From assembly GCA_017417385.1 (NCBI GenBank), contig JAFPZF010000037.1, forward strand, positions 1 through 56,268: 56,268 nt of DNA. The letters are read 5' to 3'. A program made the translations under genes and the position numbers. Shown here piece by piece: positions 9,301-18,056 of the stretch (position 1 is its first letter; each line of letters begins with the position of its first letter). Below the pieces are notes generated by a model. The model did not search any database. It was not told the origin of the DNA and saw nothing but the letters and a program-made list of their open reading frames with translations. This DNA is from Bacteroidales bacterium. Its GTDB lineage: Bacteria > Bacteroidota > Bacteroidia > Bacteroidales > Marinilabiliaceae.

Positions 9301-9773
9301 CGACAGCGAAGCTAAAGAAACAGGTGACGCCGGAGAAGCTGGCGCACTCGGACAGCGTAGCGACACGGCTGAGGCGGTGGGTGTTGATGGACTCGTACGT
9401 CTTGAGCGGGCTACCGCTACCGGACTTCCTGAAGCAGGACACAGTATTGCTGAAGATGCATGAGAGCATGTCTAAGTATGCAGTCGAGATAAAAGCAGAC
9501 GAGAGCAAGGGCAGCAATGAGGGTGACGAAGGGGAAGAAGGGGAAGAAGACGACGAGGAAGGACGGAAGGACCTTGAGATGGCGAAAAAGATGCAGGAGG
9601 GAACGCTAACGGCAACAGAGCAGACGGACGACACAGAAGAAGCTGAGGAGAGTAAAAAAGAAGGAGGGGAAGAAGGGAATGAAGGGGGAGAAGGGAAAGA
9701 AGGGAAAGAAGGGGAAGAAGGAAATGAGGGGGGAAGAGAAGCAGGAAATGAAGGGGGAAACGACACAGAATAG
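6399..9773 (+). CDS. AsmA-like inner-membrane/periplasmic protein
   Basis: 1124 residues. It starts with GTG preceded by GGAGG at 6386-6390. One N-terminal membrane helix (about 6-28) is followed by a long repetitive beta-strand region with the N-terminal AsmA pattern (FFSTFPRFGIELKGG) and AsmA-like C-terminal domain features near 830-1010. Known relatives form hydrophobic grooves that carry phospholipid between membranes; that role is inferred here. The last roughly 90 residues are a low-complexity Glu/Gly/Asp tail encoded by A/G-only DNA with GGGGAAGAAGG repeats. Such a tail is not needed by the family and looks like coding of a polypurine island. It lies 38 bp after dacB and 30 bp before ung. 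Confidence 0.88.
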   Translation: MLKTIKKIVIVILLLTVVLLGGGIFVFNKLMARDWLVPTIENLSQSYLDADVKVEDAEVTFFSTFPRFGIELKGGSIACHQFNKDSVSGVVVDSLRSRIDTLLTFEKGIVGFNLREYLLGDGSISIGYLRLDRPIIRIMTDSLGRSSYDIVKEDTDTAKVEADTTSTGALKLNHVRLNNARIALFDQPSQTFFFADSLTLKADGDLGETETDAEIALDIRRTSLGVRKTRFFRRLPIGLEGRIYFNEEGKYQLDETLLTVDGTDINLDGWVQPDTAGADIDIRYQLKSPSVERLFQAIPKTLIDRPVEIKEGSLDLAGTVIGRADTTSVPVFEGKAYVKGVRAHWEGMPKDIEDLTGEFNVLIDKSRPKESYVNVNIENVKGGKSSVKAIVELKELLEAPQIDSELDAHIDLKDAHSILPLENMKMDGIVDAKLKVGARIEEVMRFNLSSLSIGGKATAKGVVIEDDSLNFRLRTEMKCRFMGGDTLGVHIEIPRFGMRDNETRILIRDGRIMGKAKEKPDTSRVTPMEFETGIARAYIRHDSVRVMASHIRTKDYIEASAVDKKLPHLHSDLTADTVRAGIYGIGSQTTGLSARADLRATGDTVWEAQTGVKFDEVLAQTPFSKLPIISRDGEASQDGSSVTLKKMRVKIGKSEMTISGESRELFNEIANNKEIRARIEISADTIDCNEIVSSLLMAKDTSENVRSATIESDSTLVIRTDSLERIVSADTLRQQMLLIPNDIALDVKTTANVIVWDKARITNIRSNIKTNKGALHVTNFFFRMGKAKALTTMAYKAYPQAERARMTLYTHAEQFDIEQIMRSFSLDSIVPALKPMRGAIDCYLGAKVEFDKEMNPNLKTSRASIHLGGQRLTLLENEQFKKIAKSLFFKDKKRNIVDTLSVNILVDAGRVMVLPFVTEIDRYRMAVKGSQDLDMNMDYHASILKSPLPFKIGVNIKGKPGDIDVDVTTAKLKKQVTPEKLAHSDSVATRLRRWVLMDSYVLSGLPLPDFLKQDTVLLKMHESMSKYAVEIKADESKGSNEGDEGEEGEEDDEEGRKDLEMAKKMQEGTLTATEQTDDTEEAEESKKEGGEEGNEGGEGKEGKEGEEGNEGGREAGNEGGNDTE

Positions 9774-9803
9774 CGACAACAAAAAGAGCGAAGGGGGCGA
9801 GCA

Positions 9804-10466
9804 ATGAACGTAAGAATAGACAAGACGTGGCAGGAGCTACTATCGGAGGAGTTCTCGGCGCCATATTTCAAGACACTGACAGACTTCGTCCGTCAGGAGT
9901 ACAGCACGACGACGATATATCCGCCGGCGAGCCTGATATTCAACGCATTTGATCATTGCCCAGTAGATAAGGTACGGGTAGTCATACTAGGACAGGACCC
10001 GTATCATGAGCCATATCAGGCGATGGGACTATCGTTCTCTGTTCCCAAAGGAGTAATGATACCGAGGTCGCTACAGAACATATATAAAGAGATACAGAGC
10101 GACATAGGGCACATCAGTCAGACCGACGGGGACCTGACGAGATGGGCAGACCAGGGAGTACTACTGCTAAATGCGACGCTGACCGTCAGGGCACATGCAG
10201 CGGCAAGCCATCAAGGACGAGGATGGGAACTGTTCACAGACAACGTCGTCAGGAGACTGCAGGCGGCGAGGAGCGGCCTCGTCTTCATGCTCTGGGGAGC
10301 ATACGCGGGACGCAAGGCCGAGTTGATAGACAGGGAGAGACACCTGATACTCACGGCAGCACATCCGTCGCCGCTGTCAGCATCGAGAGGATTTTTCGGT
10401 TGCAAACATTTCTCGAAAGCCAACGAGTATCTCGTCGCACACGGAGAGAGTGCGATAGAGTGGTAG
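9804..10466 (+). CDS. ung: uracil-DNA glycosylase, family 1
   Basis: 220 residues, normal family length. The catalytic water-activating motif GQDPYHEP is at about 63-70 and the DNA minor-groove loop HPSPLSASRGFFG is at about 187. It removes uracil from DNA as the first step of base excision repair in the cytoplasm. It lies 30 bp after the AsmA-like gene in the same direction and converges with trmH. Confidence 0.97.
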   Translation: MNVRIDKTWQELLSEEFSAPYFKTLTDFVRQEYSTTTIYPPASLIFNAFDHCPVDKVRVVILGQDPYHEPYQAMGLSFSVPKGVMIPRSLQNIYKEIQSDIGHISQTDGDLTRWADQGVLLLNATLTVRAHAAASHQGRGWELFTDNVVRRLQAARSGLVFMLWGAYAGRKAELIDRERHLILTAAHPSPLSASRGFFGCKHFSKANEYLVAHGESAIEW

Positions 10467-10480
10467 AGAGAGCCACGAAG

Positions 10481-10507
10481 GCAGCTAACTAAAACAAGAA
10501 GAGCTGC
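10481..10507. terminator. weak hairpin between convergent ung and trmH
   Basis: GCAGCT (10481-10486) can pair with AGCTGC (10502-10507) across a 15-nt A-rich loop in the 47-bp gap between the two stops. It is short and has no T-run, so it is only a possible transcript end. Confidence 0.25.
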
Positions 10508-10513
10508 GGACAA

Positions 10514-11245
10514 TCAGAGACTAAGAACACGGTCGAGGACCGACTGGGCATCTCGGATAGAGGCGAGGAACCACTGAGAGAGCACCTCATCCTGTTCGTC
10601 CTGAGAGAGAGCGACGAGCGAAGGAGGCAGAGACTGGTCGATAGTCCGACGCAGATGAGAGGCCACGATAGCCACGCTGGCCGAGATATTAAGACTCTCA
10701 GTCATCCCATACATAGGAATAGCCATACGGACATCAGCGTTGTCCATAGCCCATTGAGAGAGGCCGACCTTCTCGGCGCCAAAGACCACGGCGAGAGGAG
10801 ATTCGGTGACGTCGAGGTCGTAGAGACTGACGTCGTGACCAGTATGAGGAGAAGCGGCGACAATCTTGTATCCATTGGCGTGAAGGAAGTCGTAGGCCTC
10901 TGGAGTATTGACAGCGTTAGTATTAAAGCGGTGGAAAGACAGCCACTTAGAGGCGCCTCGGGCAACGCCGTTGTTGGCGAGGAAGCGGCTAGAGTTCTCG
11001 ATAACAGTAAGATCCTGGAGGCCCATACACTCGCAGGTACGGACGACGGCGCTAGCGTTCTGACTATGATATATATTTTCGAGAGCGATAGTCAGTCTTT
11101 TCGTACGACGGCTGAGCTTAGAGCGGAGCATAGCGAGCCGTTCGTCGGTCAGGAAAGGCTCCAATAGTTCGATACGCTTGCGCGGGTCGAGGGCGAGGAA
11201 GGCAGCGAGCTGGCTGCGAGTTGGGTAAGTTACATCGACTGACAT
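10514..11245 (-). CDS. trmH: TrmH-type tRNA/rRNA 2'-O-methyltransferase (SpoU family)
   Basis: 243 residues from the ATG at 11243-11245. The three SpoU motifs are present: NIYHSQNASAVVRTCECMGL near the N-terminus, VFGAEKVGLS, and IPMYGMTESLNISASVAI at the knot. It should methylate a ribose 2'-OH, most likely G18 of tRNA, using SAM. The frame remains open to 11314, adding residues that include KKQFIE, but that part is the end of the repeat element at 11261-11381 read as protein, so I reject the longer start. As a minus-strand gene in the left part of the window it uses C-ending codons, unlike its + strand neighbours. Confidence 0.9.
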   Translation of the reverse strand: MSVDVTYPTRSQLAAFLALDPRKRIELLEPFLTDERLAMLRSKLSRRTKRLTIALENIYHSQNASAVVRTCECMGLQDLTVIENSSRFLANNGVARGASKWLSFHRFNTNAVNTPEAYDFLHANGYKIVAASPHTGHDVSLYDLDVTESPLAVVFGAEKVGLSQWAMDNADVRMAIPMYGMTESLNISASVAIVASHLRRTIDQSLPPSLVALSQDEQDEVLSQWFLASIRDAQSVLDRVLSL

Positions 11246-11260
11246 AATACATTTATGTAA

Positions 11261-11381
11261 GGGAATCTCTATAAATTGCTTTTTCGGCGTTGCATTCAAC
11301 TTTGAAATCCTCATGTACTACAGTACACTCCGGTGTTCAAAGTCTCATGCGCCTTGAAAAATCTAATTTCTAGAACTTCCC
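11261..11381. repeat. MITE-like element with inverted ends, copy 2
   Basis: The ends form imperfect inverted repeats: GGGAATCTCTATAAATTGC on the left and, on the opposite strand, GGGAAGTTCTAGAAATTAG from the right, each continuing into a T-run plus C. The interior can fold, for example ACTTTGAA pairing with TTCAAAGT. The ends match those of the element at 50356-50570 while the interiors do not. It sits 15 bp upstream of the trmH start. I found no obvious target duplication. Confidence 0.6.
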
Positions 11382-11399
11382 AAGTTATATAATAACGAC

Positions 11400-11547
11400 T
11401 TGAAATTAGAAAGAAAAAGCGAGAAAAGCAAGCGAGGGGAGAGAAGAGGAAGAGAAAGGGGAGAGAAGAGGGAGTGAATGGGGAGAGAAGAGGGAGAGAA
11501 GAGGGAGTGAATGGGGACAGGGAAGAGAAGAGAAGAGAAAGGGCGAT
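11400..11547 (+). repeat. polypurine island between two minus-strand genes
   Basis: About 150 bp of A/G-only sequence on the + strand, with repeated words GGGGAGAGAAGAGG and GAGGGAGTGAATGGGG. Both flanking genes run on the minus strand, so the transcript would be pyrimidine-rich here. Purine polarity therefore does not follow transcription. Confidence 0.75.
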
Positions 11548-11561
11548 AGAAATGGGTGCTC

Positions 11562-11864
11562 CTAATCGATAGCCTCGATATAGAAGGAGACGGGACGGAA
11601 GCCGTCGTTGCAGCTAATCATGGCGCTCATCGGGTTTTTCATCCAACCGCCATAGAAATCGCCCTTACCATTGGCGAGGGAGACGACGAAGGGCTTCATA
11701 GACTCCCACGCGGAGGAGCAGAGACCATCGGGGCATTGACCGTCGACAGAGATCCATACCTGCTGTGGCAAGACGTCGCAGGTATGTTCAATCGGGTTCT
11801 CGTACTGCTCGATGAGGTCGAGATAGACACAGCGGCGGACTACAGTTATGCGAACATTTTTCAT
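11562..11864 (-). CDS. TIGR04076-type small conserved protein
   Basis: About 100 residues from the ATG at 11862-11864 (start string MKNVRITVVRR). The Cys-containing strings HTCDVLPQQVWISVDG, CPDGLCSSAW and CNDGFRPVSFYIEAID match my memory of the TIGR04076 family, a small family of unknown function. Conserved cysteines suggest metal binding or disulfides, but that is inference. The frame is open upstream to 11975, but those residues are not family-like. Confidence 0.75.
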   Translation of the reverse strand: MKNVRITVVRRCVYLDLIEQYENPIEHTCDVLPQQVWISVDGQCPDGLCSSAWESMKPFVVSLANGKGDFYGGWMKNPMSAMISCNDGFRPVSFYIEAID

Positions 11865-12011
11865 ATTATTTTCAGATTTTATGTAACTTAGAAGTTCGGG
11901 AGCAAACATAAGGAAAAAACTTAAGATTTGTTCACACCGGCGGGCTAGCATCGGCAACAATTTTGGCACAGTCATTGCAAATTGAGATAGATGCTAACCA
12001 AAAAGAGAGAC

Positions 12012-15000
12012 ATGAAGAGATACATAATACCACTAATAATATCGCTTGTCGGCTTGTACTTTGTAAGCGGATGGGCACAGCAGAAGACACCTATGAACTT
12101 GACTGACAGGGAACTAAAGGAGAAGATAGACTCGCTCGTAGAGGTAGAGCAGCCGCTAAGTGCAGCACCATACATCACGGAAGCGAAGCATAGGGCGAAG
12201 CAGCAGAAGGACACGAAGTGGATGCTCGGGATAGTCGAGAGAGAGATAATCATCAACAGCAGGAGGATGCTGAGAGAGGAGACCGTCCAGACACAGATAA
12301 GCAAGAATCTCGAAGGGTCGTGGACGCCGCTGCGACAGATGTTATACCTGAACCTATACCTATTCGACCATGAGGAGACGCAGGCGAAGGAGGCGCTAAG
12401 CGACCCGGAGGAGCTAAGGAAATATAAGGTGAAGGACGTCATAGACGGCAAGGGAGCGCTAGCGGAGATGAACCTATACGACTACATAGCGATGACAGTC
12501 GCGACGTCGATGGAGTCGGACCACAGCCAGATGACGGCGGAGCAGATGAAAGTCCTGAAAGGGAGGTACAAAGAATTCCGGGAGAGCACAGTCCCACTGC
12601 CGACCGACTTCGACATCATACGGTCGATAGGCGACTGGGCAGAGAAGACGGGAGACGAGCTAGGGGAAGTCGTAAGTCAGGCGCTACGGCTACTAAAGAT
12701 AGACGACGTCCCGGGGTTCGACATAGACTCTGAGCAGCGTCAGAGAATGACAGAAGAACTGATAGACAACGAGTTAAGCAACGCGAGTGCTGACGGCGAA
12801 ATCGCCGCGGCACTCGTTGACTTTGTAAAAGCCGACAACATAGTCAGGCGTGCGATGACCGAAGAAGACGCAGACAAGGCGGACAAGATGCTCGGGGATG
12901 CCGTCCCATTGCTGAGGGGCATAATAGCGAAGCTCCCGGACGACCCGTTGAAGGAGAATGCGAAGGCACATCTCGACCACATAGAGAAGGTGGAGGTCGG
13001 AATCGGGACAGAGGCGCAGGTATTGCCAGAGACGTACGTCCCGGTCTTCATAAAGTACAGGAACGTCGAGAAGGTGACGCTGAGACTCTATGACATCGGG
13101 AATGCGAAGGTAGGGTACAATGACGACGTAGCGACCATAGTGAAGAACAAGAAGCTGATAGAGAAGCGGATAGTCGCACTGCCGCACATCAAATCGAGGC
13201 TCTCGCTGGCGTCTCTATACACAGAGCTGAAGGGAGTCAAGCCGGGCAACTATGCCATAGTAGCGTATGTCGACGGGGCGGAGAAGCCATGTGCGGCGGC
13301 GACACTAGTCAGCACACAGATAGGCGTCGACCAGATAGTGACAGCGACAGCTATCGGCGGGCAGAGCGACCTCCTGATAACAGACAGAAAGACAGGGGAG
13401 GCCAAGAGGACGGCGACGATAGAGGGACAGAGCAAAGTGGACAGCGAGGGGTGGCTCTCTTACAAGCCAAAGACAAAGAACAGGAATCAGAGAGAGACAA
13501 TCGTAGACGGCGAGGACAGAATCACGATAGACCTATACATGACGGGGTTGTATAGGGAATACACAGAGAAAGCATTAAGGCGCGGCTTCGTCGTCACGGA
13601 CAGGGCAGTCTATAGACCAGGGCAGAAGCTGTACTTCAAAGGATACCTATACAAGGCCTATCGTGACCGGATGGAGGCCATAGAGGGACAGGCCGTCAGA
13701 GTCGAGCTGAAGAGCAGCAACTGGAACAAGATAGGCGAGGCGAAGTGCAAGACAAACGCCTTCGGCACAGTCAACGGAACCATAGAGATCCCGGAGGACG
13801 CGTATAAAGGAAACGGAACACTAAGGTTCGTAGACGAGAAAGGGAGAGACATAGCTAATGCGAGCGTACAGATCGAGGACTACAAGCGGACAGACAACGA
13901 GATAACATTCGACAAGTTCGGAGACGTCATACTGCCGGGCGGGACAGTCAACGTCGGCGGGACAATCAAGGCGGCCTCGGGGCTGCCGGTAGCGGAAGCG
14001 AAAGTCTCGTACACCATCGGTCGGAACGGATATTGGAAGCCGCAGATATACAGACTCGGGGCGACCGCGGAAGACGTCGGAGAAGAGGAGGACACCATAG
14101 AGGGCGAGACCACGACAGACGCGGCAGGGCGGTTCGAGTTCAACTTCGAGAGCGACAAGAGCCCTATAACCAGGCACTACAGCATAGAAGTAAGCATCAC
14201 AGACAATCGAGGCGAGACGACGACGGGCGAGACGATGTGCACCGTCGATGCGAACGGGTCGAGAGTCGAGATGACGACAGAGAAGTATGTCGAGGAGGGG
14301 AAGACCCCTACCCTAACCCTCACGTCGGTCAACACAAACTCGGAGCCGTACAGGAGCACCGTCCACGTAAAAGTCATCGGGCACAAGCCGATGAAGGCAC
14401 TACGTCCGCAGAGCAGCTACAACAAGCCCGACAGGACAGAAGGACCAGTCTCGACACTATTCAGGGACGGCGACGAGCTGAAAGCCAATGGAATAGAGGA
14501 GGGAGACGTCGTATGGGAAGACGACGTAGAAGTCAGTGGGACAGAGAAGTACGAGATAGGCGACACGAAGCTATCGACGGGACTGTATACCGTCGAGACG
14601 ACAGCGAAGACAGCAGGGGGGACAGAGACAAAGAGCACGGGACAGTTCACCATCATAGCAGACGAGGGACATTCGGAGCATATACCATACCTGACCGTAC
14701 AAAGTCCGAGCAGGGCGTATGCGTCGGACAAGATACGGGTCAAGATCGGCACGGGCCTCTCGGATGCGCGAATAGTCTGCGTAGCAATCAGACAGGGCAA
14801 GATAGTGACGCGTCAGGTGCTACATGCGTCGCAAGGCGTAGCAGTCATGAACTACACAATCCCGGAGGACTGTGTCGAGGGCGAGGAGATAGCGTTCGTC
14901 GTCATGACGAGGAAAGACGGGGCAGCATATTCGGAGCAGAGGAGCCTCAGGATAGGCACGAAGCGAGAGAAGATGAGCCTCTGCCTTGTCACGAAGCGAG

Positions 15001-17771
15001 ACTACTCGACGCCTGGGGCGAAAGAGAGATGGAAGCTGACGACAGGGAAGGACACGGAGGTCGAAGTATTGGCCTCGATGTATGACAAGCGACTCGACAA
15101 GTACATGGACGGGACGTGGCATCCGTACTTTGCAAAGCAGTACATAGACAACTACTACATTCACAATACGATAGAGGCACAGAGGCCGTGGAACGTCGGC
15201 AACAAGGACGTCTTGATCAACCATTACAACACCATGTATGACAGCCATTGGCTGCCGGGGATACGAGACGTCTTCAGGCGTTGGGAGCATGAGAACCCAT
15301 TTGAGTCGATAGGAGGCTATGGGCGGTACATGGGAGCGAACATGATGATGTGCAAGAGCGCGGCAGCAGGGGCGATGCCGAGAGCTGCAATGGCGATGGA
15401 TGAGGAAGCAGAATTTGACATGGCGAGCACAGAGGAGGCCGTGGAGGTGGAGTCGGCAGCGGCGGCGAAAGACGAAGCGAGCGTAGAGACCGGAGGAAGC
15501 GAGACAAAAGAGAGTGCGAAGCCGAGGGAGAACTTTGCGGAGACAGTATTCTTCTATCCAGAGCTAAAGACAGACAAGAATGGCGAGATAGAAGTAGAAT
15601 TCACACTGCCGGACAACCTGACAGCATACAGATTCCAGGCCATAGCTCACGACAAGGAGATGAGGTATGACAAGGCGGAGCACATCCTGACAGTCGCGAA
15701 GGCAGTGAACGTCAGGGTCGGGATGCCACGATTCCTGACAGAGGGAGACGAGGCGAGGATAACGGCGGACGTCAGCGTGACGGAGGAAGACGTCAGGGAG
15801 GCGAAGACAGTCATAGAAGTCAAAGACGCGCGGAGCGGGAGAGTCATAGCACGGCAGGAGAATACAATAGACTTCGGAGAGAAGAAAGCCGGGAGGATAG
15901 AGGTAAGCGTCGTAGTCCCGGAAGGAATAGAGAAGATAGAAGTCGTCGGGACAGCGACAGCCGGGACGCACACCGACAGCGAGCAGCACACCATAGACGT
16001 CGCGAAGAGGAACATCGAGGTAGCAGAGTCGCGGACCTTCGTCATATATGACAAGGGGCGGAACACCATAGAGAATCCGTATATGACAGGGAGGACAGAG
16101 GGACTGACATTCTCGTACACCTCCAACGCCTTCATAGAAGTATTGAGGGCGCTGCCGACACTCGACGAGAACCCGTATCCATCGACAGACATATACCTCG
16201 GCAAGTATGAGACGGCAGCTATAGCCGCATACCTGATGAAGAAGCCAGAGATCCGGAAGGCAGCAGAATACATGAAGAGCCACAAGGAGGAGCTGTCGAC
16301 AATAGAGAATGCTGAGAGCACGCCATGGCTCTACGTCGCGCAGAGAATGAGGAAACACGACGAGGGACTGACGCGACTGCTGGACGAGAAATACGCCAAC
16401 AAGAGTTCGAGGGCGGCGCTACAGAAGCTGGCTCAGATGCAGCTCGCGGACGGGTCGTTCCCGTGGTTCAAAGGCATGGACGGGTCGGCATGGCAGACGG
16501 CGAGCATCGTCGGGACCATAGGAGAGATGATGAGACTCGGGATAGCGGACACAGGGAATGAGAATCTCGAGACAATAGTCAGGAAAGCGATCCCGTATCT
16601 CGACAGAGAGCTCAAGAAGAGACTCAACGAGATAAAGGAGAGGGAGGAGGAGGCCAAGAAGAGCGAGAAGAAGGCGAAAGTCGGGAAGACGTATCTCGAC
16701 GGGCTGACGCTCGAGCTACTGTATGCAAGAGTCCTGGCGAGCCCGAAGCAGACAGAAGACATCAAGACCCTCATCGGGATGCTAAAGCAGGCATGGCAGA
16801 TGTGGAGGATGGTCGACAGAGTGACAGCGTGCACAATCCTCGAGCACACCGGGGAGCGCGAGACGGCGAAGATCATCATAAAGAGCATAGAGGAGAACCT
16901 CGTCCAGAAAGACAAGCACAGCGCTTACATAGTAGAGAATGCCATGATGATGCAGAGGAGCAGGGAGATGATGGCACAGTCCATGATGATCATCACGCTA
17001 CAGAGGATGAACCCCGAGAGCAAGAACCTCCAGAAGATGGTAAACCACCTCATACTACAGAAGCGTGGGGAGGCATGGCCAGACAGGCAGAACACGGCGA
17101 GAGCAGTATTGGCGCTACTGGCGACAACGAGCAGACTCGACGCTGAGGACGTCGTCGAAGTCGGCGGGGAGAGCATAAAGTGCGGAATAGAAAAGCCGAC
17201 AATAGAAGTGAAGGCAGCGGAGGGGACAGGAGAGGCCGTCGTCATAAAAGGCGGCAAGGAGCCGTCTTGGGGCTCGTGGAGCAGAATCCTGCTGACGCCG
17301 ACTGACGAAATGGAGCAAGACTCGACGAAGGCGCTGAGCGTCAGCAGGAAGGTAGAGGTGATGAGGAGCAAGAAGAGCTGGAAGCCAGTCGAGGGAGAGG
17401 AGGTGAAAGTCGGGGACAAGATAAGAGTCACGATGAGGTTCTACAACGACGAGGCGCTGAGCTACGTCAGATTGAGGGACCACAGGTCTGCGACACTTGA
17501 GCCGGACGACAAGCTGTCGGGCTATAGAGGATGGTGGTTCTGGCGATGGACAGAGACGAACATCAAGACCCCGCCGCACTACATGATGATAGGCGATGCG
17601 ACGACCGAGTTCTTCATCGACAATCTGCAGGAAGGGTGGCATGAGATCTCGTACAGACTGACAGTGACACATGCGGGCAAATTCTCGAGCGGGTATACAG
17701 ACATAGAGTGCATGTATAATCCAGAGTTCAAGGCCCATACGGCAGGTGGCAGGATAGAGATAGACAAGTAG
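12012..17771 (+). CDS. alpha-2-macroglobulin-like secreted protein without thioester
   Basis: 1919 residues from the ATG at 12012, which gives a good signal peptide ending near SGWAQQ; an upstream ATG at 11991 is in frame but adds charged residues before it. Macroglobulin beta domains (MG repeats; RPGQKLYFKGYLYKAYRD) precede the A2M core block TDKNGEIEVEFTLPDNLTAY, then a helical toroid domain at about 1400-1700. The thioester CxEQ that traps proteases is not visible; the expected place reads LDENPYPSTDIYLGKYET. A Met/Ala and Glu-rich bait-like linker lies near 1110-1170. Known bacterial relatives act as periplasmic protease traps or structural envelope proteins; which applies here is not shown. 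It is monocistronic, ending at a hairpin terminator. Confidence 0.88.
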   Translation: MKRYIIPLIISLVGLYFVSGWAQQKTPMNLTDRELKEKIDSLVEVEQPLSAAPYITEAKHRAKQQKDTKWMLGIVEREIIINSRRMLREETVQTQISKNLEGSWTPLRQMLYLNLYLFDHEETQAKEALSDPEELRKYKVKDVIDGKGALAEMNLYDYIAMTVATSMESDHSQMTAEQMKVLKGRYKEFRESTVPLPTDFDIIRSIGDWAEKTGDELGEVVSQALRLLKIDDVPGFDIDSEQRQRMTEELIDNELSNASADGEIAAALVDFVKADNIVRRAMTEEDADKADKMLGDAVPLLRGIIAKLPDDPLKENAKAHLDHIEKVEVGIGTEAQVLPETYVPVFIKYRNVEKVTLRLYDIGNAKVGYNDDVATIVKNKKLIEKRIVALPHIKSRLSLASLYTELKGVKPGNYAIVAYVDGAEKPCAAATLVSTQIGVDQIVTATAIGGQSDLLITDRKTGEAKRTATIEGQSKVDSEGWLSYKPKTKNRNQRETIVDGEDRITIDLYMTGLYREYTEKALRRGFVVTDRAVYRPGQKLYFKGYLYKAYRDRMEAIEGQAVRVELKSSNWNKIGEAKCKTNAFGTVNGTIEIPEDAYKGNGTLRFVDEKGRDIANASVQIEDYKRTDNEITFDKFGDVILPGGTVNVGGTIKAASGLPVAEAKVSYTIGRNGYWKPQIYRLGATAEDVGEEEDTIEGETTTDAAGRFEFNFESDKSPITRHYSIEVSITDNRGETTTGETMCTVDANGSRVEMTTEKYVEEGKTPTLTLTSVNTNSEPYRSTVHVKVIGHKPMKALRPQSSYNKPDRTEGPVSTLFRDGDELKANGIEEGDVVWEDDVEVSGTEKYEIGDTKLSTGLYTVETTAKTAGGTETKSTGQFTIIADEGHSEHIPYLTVQSPSRAYASDKIRVKIGTGLSDARIVCVAIRQGKIVTRQVLHASQGVAVMNYTIPEDCVEGEEIAFVVMTRKDGAAYSEQRSLRIGTKREKMSLCLVTKRDYSTPGAKERWKLTTGKDTEVEVLASMYDKRLDKYMDGTWHPYFAKQYIDNYYIHNTIEAQRPWNVGNKDVLINHYNTMYDSHWLPGIRDVFRRWEHENPFESIGGYGRYMGANMMMCKSAAAGAMPRAAMAMDEEAEFDMASTEEAVEVESAAAAKDEASVETGGSETKESAKPRENFAETVFFYPELKTDKNGEIEVEFTLPDNLTAYRFQAIAHDKEMRYDKAEHILTVAKAVNVRVGMPRFLTEGDEARITADVSVTEEDVREAKTVIEVKDARSGRVIARQENTIDFGEKKAGRIEVSVVVPEGIEKIEVVGTATAGTHTDSEQHTIDVAKRNIEVAESRTFVIYDKGRNTIENPYMTGRTEGLTFSYTSNAFIEVLRALPTLDENPYPSTDIYLGKYETAAIAAYLMKKPEIRKAAEYMKSHKEELSTIENAESTPWLYVAQRMRKHDEGLTRLLDEKYANKSSRAALQKLAQMQLADGSFPWFKGMDGSAWQTASIVGTIGEMMRLGIADTGNENLETIVRKAIPYLDRELKKRLNEIKEREEEAKKSEKKAKVGKTYLDGLTLELLYARVLASPKQTEDIKTLIGMLKQAWQMWRMVDRVTACTILEHTGERETAKIIIKSIEENLVQKDKHSAYIVENAMMMQRSREMMAQSMMIITLQRMNPESKNLQKMVNHLILQKRGEAWPDRQNTARAVLALLATTSRLDAEDVVEVGGESIKCGIEKPTIEVKAAEGTGEAVVIKGGKEPSWGSWSRILLTPTDEMEQDSTKALSVSRKVEVMRSKKSWKPVEGEEVKVGDKIRVTMRFYNDEALSYVRLRDHRSATLEPDDKLSGYRGWWFWRWTETNIKTPPHYMMIGDATTEFFIDNLQEGWHEISYRLTVTHAGKFSSGYTDIECMYNPEFKAHTAGGRIEIDK

Positions 17772-17780
17772 AGAGAGGTT

Positions 17781-17815
17781 GATGGGCGATCGAGGAGGTC
17801 GCCCATCACGATTAT
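17781..17815 (+). terminator. terminator of the macroglobulin-like gene
   Basis: GATGGGCGA (17781-17789) pairs perfectly with TCGCCCATC (17799-17807), nine base pairs with a 9-nt loop, 9 bp after the stop codon. The tail is A/T-rich but not a pure T-run. Confidence 0.65.
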
Positions 17816-17817
17816 AT

Positions 17818-17925
17818 ATAGGAGGAGAAGAGGGGAAGGGGGGAAGAAGGGGAAGAGTGAGAGAAGAGAGGGGAGAGAAGGGAGACAACGAAGTAGAAAG
17901 AAAAGCAAAGAAAAAGTTAAAAAAT
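17818..17925 (+). repeat. polypurine island after the macroglobulin-like gene
   Basis: A/G-only on the + strand, with GGGGAAGGGGGGAAGAAGGGG and GAGAGAAGAGGGGAGAGAAGGG-type words. It lies in the gap to the glycosyltransferase gene and contains no supported gene. Confidence 0.7.
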
Positions 17926-17956
17926 CGTCATAGGAAGGGTAAACATTTAGAAAGAA

Positions 17957-17987
17957 TTGTCGTAAAAGCGATTTTTGTATATCTTTG
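17957..17987 (+). promoter_or_regulatory. Bacteroidota-type promoter of the GT2-sigma-rsmG operon
   Basis: TTG at 17957-17959 and TATCTTTG at 17980-17987 are separated by exactly 20 bp, fitting the TTTG/N19-21/TAnnTTTG promoter layout. It is the only good match in the gap and lies about 70 bp before the GTG start of the first gene. Confidence 0.65.
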
Positions 17988-18056
17988 GGGCGGGAAATGT
18001 ACTTCTTTTAGCGAATGAGAAGATAGCCGTGGGGGAGTGCATTTTCGTATAACTTA

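Noticed and set aside
11246-11314. longer N-terminus for TrmH
   Set aside because: The extra residues come from the repeat-element end; the same KKQFIE string appears at the other copy, so it is not TrmH sequence.
14033-15085. 350-codon + frame inside the macroglobulin-like gene
   Set aside because: It is Arg/His/Asp-rich nonsense from a shifted reading of the real gene.
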